NCBI GenBank assembly: GCA_014584575.1
Contig: JACTMP010000069.1
Span: 56,287-120,286 of the forward strand
DNA from: Chloroflexota bacterium
Lineage (GTDB): Bacteria; Chloroflexota; Anaerolineae; Promineifilales; Promineifilaceae
Direction of reading: 5' to 3'
DNA length: 64,000 bases
Position numbers and translations under genes: made by a program. The first letter of the stretch is position 1, and each line of letters begins with the position of its first letter. Shown here one piece after another: positions 60,081-64,000 of the stretch. The notes beneath the pieces are model-generated. The model saw only the letters and a program-made list of their open reading frames with translations, had not been told where the DNA came from and searched no databases.

Positions 60081-60269
60081 ATGTTTTCAACAGAAGCCAT
60101 TACACAAGCGCTTGCCATTTGGTTAGGCTCGGCTGCCGCTGGGCTGGCCTTTGCCCTGCTCATCGCCTTGTTTACCCCACGAAGCGGACAAACGGCCGAA
60201 GCGCATGGCGAAAACGGGCATGATGCCCATGGGCATGACGATCACGGGCATGATGCGTCTCATCATTGA
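60081..60269 (+). CDS. Small membrane protein with histidine-rich tail
   Basis: A 62-residue protein. One membrane helix (IWLGSAAAGLAFALLIALF) is followed by a tail of histidine, aspartate and glycine (HGENGHDAHGHDDHGHDAS) that is well suited to bind zinc, nickel or copper. The AAGGAG site at 60066-60071 supports this start. No recognised family. It lies between the pullulanase and gyrB genes on the same strand and may be a metal-handling accessory or an orphan. Confidence 0.6.
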   Translation: MFSTEAITQALAIWLGSAAAGLAFALLIALFTPRSGQTAEAHGENGHDAHGHDDHGHDASHH

Positions 60270-60293
60270 CGGCCGTTAGCCGAAGTTGGAAGT

Positions 60294-60317
60294 CCGAAGC
60301 CCGATTTCCGGCTTCGG
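60294..60317. terminator. Possible hairpin terminator
   Basis: CCGAAGCC and GGCTTCGG form an 8-bp stem, followed after a few bases by a weak pyrimidine run. It could end the transcript of the small membrane protein. Confidence 0.35.
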
Positions 60318-60448
60318 GCCTCGTTCCCTTAATACCCGCCACTCCCAAACCTGAGAAAAGTCAACATAATATACTGTCGAAGTCGCTTGCCTGGCGCAGG
60401 TGTGGTAAAATTTTGTCACGATAACTTGCTACTTGATTGAGGAAAATT

Positions 60449-62380
60449 ATGGCAAAGAGTGAAGCAGAAAAACAGTATGATGCCGGTAATATCCAGGTAT
60501 TAAAAGGGTTGGAAGCGGTGCGCCGCCGCCCCGGTATGTATGTGGGCGGCACCGACGTGAAGGCGCTGCACCATCTGGTCTACGAAATTGTAGACAACTC
60601 CATTGACGAGGCGCTGGCCGGCCGCTGCGACCGCATTGAAGTGGTCATTCATCCCGACGACAGTGTGAGTGTCACCGATAATGGCGTGGGTATTCCTGTG
60701 GCGCTGCATCCCACCGAGAAGGTGTCGGCGCTGGAACTGGTGCATACCACGCTGCACGCCGGGGGCAAGTTTGACAATGCCGCTTACAAGGTGTCTGGTG
60801 GGTTGCATGGCGTGGGCGCGGCGGCCGTGAATGCCCTTTCCGAATGGATGGAAGTGTACGTGCGCCGCGAAGGACATCTCTGGTTCCAACGCTATCAACG
60901 AGGTATTCCCCAGGCGCCGGTGAAAAAGGTGCGCAAGTTAAAAAACGAAGATATTACGGGTACCACCACCCATTTTAAGTTTGATCCCACCATTTTTGAG
61001 AAAGAGGCCACCTACCGTTTTGAGACGCTGCTGAATCGTTTCCGGGAGATGGCTTTTGTGACCAGTGGCGTTTACCTGAGCCTGCGAGATGAACGGCCAG
61101 ACCCGCTGCGCGAGATGAATTTCTATTTTGAGGGTGGGGTGAAGTCGTTTGTGCGCTATCTGAATCGTAACCGCAAGGTGCTGCACGATCCGGTGTATGC
61201 TCACAAGGAAACAGACAACATTGACGTGGAAATTGCCCTGCAATTTACCGAAGGCATTTCCGTATCGGAATACTCGTTTGCCAATACCATCCATACACCA
61301 GATGGCGGCACGCACCAATCGGGGCTGCGTTCGGCAGTGACACGGGTGATCAACAATTACGCCCGCAAAAACAATTATCTGAAGGAGAAAGATAAGAACT
61401 TTTCTAGTGATGATACCCATGAGGGGTTAACGGCCGTAGTCAGCATCAAACATCCCGATCCCCAATTTGAAAGTCAGACCAAAGTCAAGCTAATGAACGC
61501 CGAAGTCGCCGGGATCGTCACCTCTATTGCTGCCGACGCCTTCTCCGCGTACCTGGATGAGAACCCGCGCGAAGCCAAGAAAATCATCGAACGTTGCCTG
61601 ACCTCCAGCCGCGCCCGTGACGCCGCCCGCAAAGCGCGGGAACTGGTGATGCGTAAGAGTGCGTTGGAAAGTCTGACGCTGCCCGGCAAACTGGCCGACT
61701 GCTCCGAACGTGACCCGGCCCGTTGTGAACTGTACATCGTTGAAGGGGATTCGGCCGGTGGCTCGGCCAAACAGGGACGCGACCGCCATTTTCAGGCCAT
61801 TTTGCCCTTGCGCGGCAAAATTCTGAATACAGAACGCGCCCGGCTGGATAAAATCCTGGCTAATAATGAAGTGAAAGCGATGATTTCGGCGTTGGGTGTG
61901 GGCATTGGCGATACCTTCGACCTGAGCAACCTGCGCTATCATCGCATCATCATCATGTGTGACGCCGACGTAGACGGCAGCCACATTCGCACCTTGCTGC
62001 TCACCTTCTTTTTCCGCTACATGCCCGACCTGATTGAAAATGGGCACCTGTTCATCGCCCAGCCGCCGCTGTATCGCGTCAGAAGCGGCAAGGAGATGCA
62101 GTACGCCTATACAGAGGCGGAACAGTCCAATCTGCTGAAAAAATTCCAAAAAGAGAGCAAGAAGTATGACATTCAGCGGTACAAGGGGTTGGGGGAAATG
62201 AACCCGGATCAATTGTGGGAAACGACGATGGACCCGGCCAACCGGGTGCTGTTGCAGGTGAACATCGAGGATGCGGTGGTGGCCGACAAGACTTTTGACA
62301 TGCTGATGGGGTCCGAAGTTGGCCCGCGTAAACGGTTCATCATGACCCATTCCAACGAAGTCCGCAACCTGGATGTGTGA
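60449..62380 (+). CDS. gyrB: DNA gyrase subunit B
   Basis: The 643-residue ATPase subunit of gyrase. The GHKL ATPase motifs are IVDNSIDEALAGRCDRIEV and TDNGVGIPVALHPTEKVSA, with AGGKFDNAAYKVSGGLHGVG. The transducer follows, then the TOPRIM domain with VEGDSAGGSAKQGRDRHFQA and IIIMCDADVDGSHIRTLLLT, and the C-terminal QRYKGLGEMNPDQLWETTMD. It is the short type without the proteobacterial insert. gyrA is not adjacent. The ATG at 60449 (MAKSEAEKQ) is preferred over a longer frame. A terminator follows. Confidence 0.95.
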   Translation: MAKSEAEKQYDAGNIQVLKGLEAVRRRPGMYVGGTDVKALHHLVYEIVDNSIDEALAGRCDRIEVVIHPDDSVSVTDNGVGIPVALHPTEKVSALELVHTTLHAGGKFDNAAYKVSGGLHGVGAAAVNALSEWMEVYVRREGHLWFQRYQRGIPQAPVKKVRKLKNEDITGTTTHFKFDPTIFEKEATYRFETLLNRFREMAFVTSGVYLSLRDERPDPLREMNFYFEGGVKSFVRYLNRNRKVLHDPVYAHKETDNIDVEIALQFTEGISVSEYSFANTIHTPDGGTHQSGLRSAVTRVINNYARKNNYLKEKDKNFSSDDTHEGLTAVVSIKHPDPQFESQTKVKLMNAEVAGIVTSIAADAFSAYLDENPREAKKIIERCLTSSRARDAARKARELVMRKSALESLTLPGKLADCSERDPARCELYIVEGDSAGGSAKQGRDRHFQAILPLRGKILNTERARLDKILANNEVKAMISALGVGIGDTFDLSNLRYHRIIIMCDADVDGSHIRTLLLTFFFRYMPDLIENGHLFIAQPPLYRVRSGKEMQYAYTEAEQSNLLKKFQKESKKYDIQRYKGLGEMNPDQLWETTMDPANRVLLQVNIEDAVVADKTFDMLMGSEVGPRKRFIMTHSNEVRNLDV

Positions 62381-62449
62381 TGCTGTTGGTGTTTTACCAA
62401 GGAAACAGGGTTCGGTCAGTTTAAGAGGAACTGACCGTTCACGAGCCAG

Positions 62450-62486
62450 AAAGCGCCCGATCAAAAACAGATCCGGCGCTTTTTTT
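62450..62486 (+). terminator. Intrinsic terminator of gyrB
   Basis: An eight-base-pair stem (AAAGCGCC with GGCGCTTT), one mismatch and four more pairs close a 7-base loop, followed by a run of seven T. A second hairpin (CGGTCAGTT/AACTGACCG, 62413-62437) lies just before it. Confidence 0.88.
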
Positions 62487-62557
62487 ATTGAAAACATCGC
62501 CTCACTCCGGTTAAAATGCCAGGCAGCGCCCGGAAGCCGGCAATGATATGAGGCGAT

Positions 62558-63709
62558 ATGGAGCATAGAGAAATTGTGGTGGTGGGGGCGGGGCCGTCTG
62601 GCGCGACGGCGGCCATTGCCTTGCGCCAACAGGGGCACGATGTCTTGCTCATTGACCGCCAGCCGTTCCCGCGCGATAAACCGTGTGGTGATGGCATCCC
62701 GGTGGGCGTTACCGAAATTTTGTATGATTTGGGGCTGAAAGAGCGGTTTGACAAGGCCAATTTTTACCCTATAGACAAGGTGCACCTGGTTTCACCGGCG
62801 GGTTATGTTTACGAAAATGCGCTGAAAGAGGGTAAACAGGGGGCCAAAGGACACGTCATTTCCCGGCGGCAATTTGATGCGCTGCTGCAAGAGGCGGCGG
62901 TGCAGGCGGGGGTGGAGTTTTGCCTGGGTAAGGTAAAAGAGCCGATCCTGGAAGATGGGCAGGTGCGGGGGGTGCGGGTAATGGCCGACCATCACCTGCA
63001 TGAAATTCGGGCAGCCCTTGTTCTGGCGGCGGATGGGGCTACCTCGGTCATTGGTCGGGCGTTGCAGCCGGCGCGTGTGCCAGACAAACACCGGGCCATT
63101 GCCCTGCGGGCGTACAGCGAGGAGATCGCCGTGCGGCCGCATCAGGTGGAGTTTTATTTGCACCAGGAGATTTTGCCGGGCTATGCCTGGATTTTCCCGA
63201 TGGCCGAAAACAAGGTGAATATCGGCTGTGGGATGCGCCTGGATAAGTTCCTCCAGCAGCCGTACACGTTGGAACAGTTGTTGGCCATATTTTTAGGGCT
63301 GCCTTTTATGCGCGAACGGGTGCGGGGCGACGGCCGTTTGCAAGACCCCGCGACCTGGCAATTGACCTGTGGCTCATACAAACAGTTGCAGCGGGCGTAT
63401 GATGGCGCGCTGCTGCTGGGGGACGCCGGCTGGCTGATTGATCCCCTGACGGGGGGTGGCATTGAAAATGGCATGATGTCCGCGCTGTTGGCGGCGCAGG
63501 TGGCGCACCAGGCCTTGCAGCAAGGTGACTGTTCACGCCGGACGTTGCAGGTGTATGACCGGGCGTGCCGGGCGGCGTTGTGGCCCGTCATGCGTCGTTC
63601 TTATTGGATTCAACGCTGGGTGCTGCGCTTCCCCTGGCTGCTGGATGGGCTGATTAAATATGCCCGCAACCATCCCCATATCGCCCACGTGTTCCTGGCA
63701 AAGTTTTAA
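62558..63709 (+). CDS. Geranylgeranyl reductase family flavoprotein
   Basis: A 383-residue FAD-dependent enzyme that, in homologues, hydrogenates isoprenoid chains of lipids or menaquinone. The FAD motif is EIVVVGAGPSGATAAIALRQ, the second motif is QPFPRDKPCGDGIPVG with the family-typical cysteine, the DG motif is VLAADGATSVIGRAL, and the C-terminal LLLGDAGWLIDPLTGGGIEN binds flavin. It follows gyrB by 177 bases on the same strand, but behind a terminator. The product of this family member is unknown. Confidence 0.9.
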   Translation: MEHREIVVVGAGPSGATAAIALRQQGHDVLLIDRQPFPRDKPCGDGIPVGVTEILYDLGLKERFDKANFYPIDKVHLVSPAGYVYENALKEGKQGAKGHVISRRQFDALLQEAAVQAGVEFCLGKVKEPILEDGQVRGVRVMADHHLHEIRAALVLAADGATSVIGRALQPARVPDKHRAIALRAYSEEIAVRPHQVEFYLHQEILPGYAWIFPMAENKVNIGCGMRLDKFLQQPYTLEQLLAIFLGLPFMRERVRGDGRLQDPATWQLTCGSYKQLQRAYDGALLLGDAGWLIDPLTGGGIENGMMSALLAAQVAHQALQQGDCSRRTLQVYDRACRAALWPVMRRSYWIQRWVLRFPWLLDGLIKYARNHPHIAHVFLAKF

Positions 63710-63728
63710 CCACCCCGCTTTGCCAAAA

Positions 63729-63769
63729 AAGAAGCCAGCCTGATTTTGTCAGGCTGGCTTCTTTTTTTG
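63729..63769 (+). terminator. Intrinsic terminator behind the geranylgeranyl-reductase-type gene
   Basis: AAGAAGCCAGCCTGA (63729-63743) pairs perfectly with 63749-63763 around TTTTG and runs into T. The last 230 bases of the window hold only a short array of GGATGAACGC units (63778-63810) and no gene that I can support. Confidence 0.92.
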
Positions 63770-64000
63770 GTTGCGGAATGGGACGCGGATGAACGCGGAT
63801 GAACGCAGATGTTAAGACACAATTCGCAGGCCACCCCTCAAAGGGATTCACGGCCGTTCTGACTTTGATTCTGCTTATGCTTAACTTGGGGCAGGATACC
63901 TGTTTCAACCCCTCAAAGAGCGTGTTGCAAAAATCAGCAGCCGCGAGTCATTATAGCATAAGCAACGGCCGTCAGGCAGCACCGTGTCAACGCCCGGTCA

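Larger units (their letters stand above)
98..63972. repeat. Dispersed highly iterated palindrome ACGGCCGT (HIP-like)
   Basis: The self-complementary octamer ACGGCCGT recurs through the whole window; I counted about 118 copies by eye, roughly one per 540 bases. A random sequence of this composition would give one or two. Copies lie in all reading frames of genes, giving the peptide signatures TAV, [D/N]GR and RP, and also between genes; 32562-32580 holds two copies three bases apart (TGACGGCCGTATACGGCCGT). Copies are scarce at 12.9-16.9 kb (one), 29-31 kb and 41.3-43.7 kb. The counterpart known to me is HIP1 (GCGATCGC) of cyanobacteria. Its function here is unknown. Confidence 0.9.

Noticed and set aside
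61490..62785. A 431-codon frame antisense to gyrB
   Set aside because: Antisense to an unambiguous gyrase gene; no start signal or family motif.
1..64000. tRNA or rRNA genes
   Set aside because: I scanned for conserved T-loop and 16S/23S signature words and found none that fold convincingly.

Overview
The window looks like a chromosomal segment of a moderately GC-rich, free-living bacterium. The gene families fit Chloroflexota, probably class Anaerolineae: an SPFH/slipin protein, M28 lipoprotein peptidase, two Uma2-family proteins, a BTAD/AAA activator remnant, a cell-bound pullulanase, a PAS/GAF sensor kinase, a class A beta-lactamase-like lipoprotein and a geranylgeranyl-reductase-type flavoprotein. 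This assignment is an inference from gene content; there is no rRNA gene and I see no tRNA.

Layout. 1-7.4 kb: an ECF sigma factor / putative anti-sigma / TPR operon on the minus strand, a GNAT acetyltransferase, an Lrp-type ligand-binding protein, a slipin and M28 peptidase, pyrF, two tiny unknown genes and a DoxX protein. 7.6-16.6 kb: a type I restriction-modification island (hsdR, broken by a one-base frameshift in its Walker A codons, then hsdM and hsdS) followed by three unrelated membrane-anchored genes of unknown function. 16.8-19.2 kb: a DUF1684 protein and a serine beta-lactamase-like lipoprotein. 19.2-24.4 kb: a region of gene decay with a MITE-like element, a mosaic of cytochrome c, methyltransferase and ATPase fragments, a nucleotidyltransferase, a broken AAA activator, phoU and an Rpn-type fragment. 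24.4-35.5 kb: a DCC-family oxidoreductase with an in-frame TGA at its second redox cysteine, a TolB-like protein, a flavoprotein, an SDR, Uma2 proteins, OsmC and a formate dehydrogenase-like molybdoenzyme. 35.6-45.9 kb: hicAB, a cupin, a histidine kinase, an ABC exporter, a DinB-like gene with a LexA-type operator, a BNR-repeat protein paired with a MoaD/ThiS-like protein, and an ATPase-winged helix regulator. 45.9-64 kb: housekeeping genes, namely a CDP-alcohol phosphotransferase, lgt, an ABC-2 exporter, nadD-obgE-yceD, rdgB, response regulators, rpsT, a pullulanase, gyrB and a geranylgeranyl-reductase-type enzyme.

Two signals stand out. The 8-bp palindrome ACGGCCGT occurs about 118 times by my eye count (about 1.6 expected), in genes and intergenic DNA alike, and is nearly absent from the presumed acquired genes behind hsdS. 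This resembles the cyanobacterial HIP1 phenomenon with a different word. Second, the DCC-family gene at 24.4 kb has TGA where the second cysteine of CxxC belongs, followed at the right distance by a bacterial SECIS-like hairpin, so it is a candidate selenoprotein.

Many intergenic spots also carry palindromic or short-period repeats from several families. One has entered the hsdM coding region in frame, and another supplies the stop codon of hsdR.
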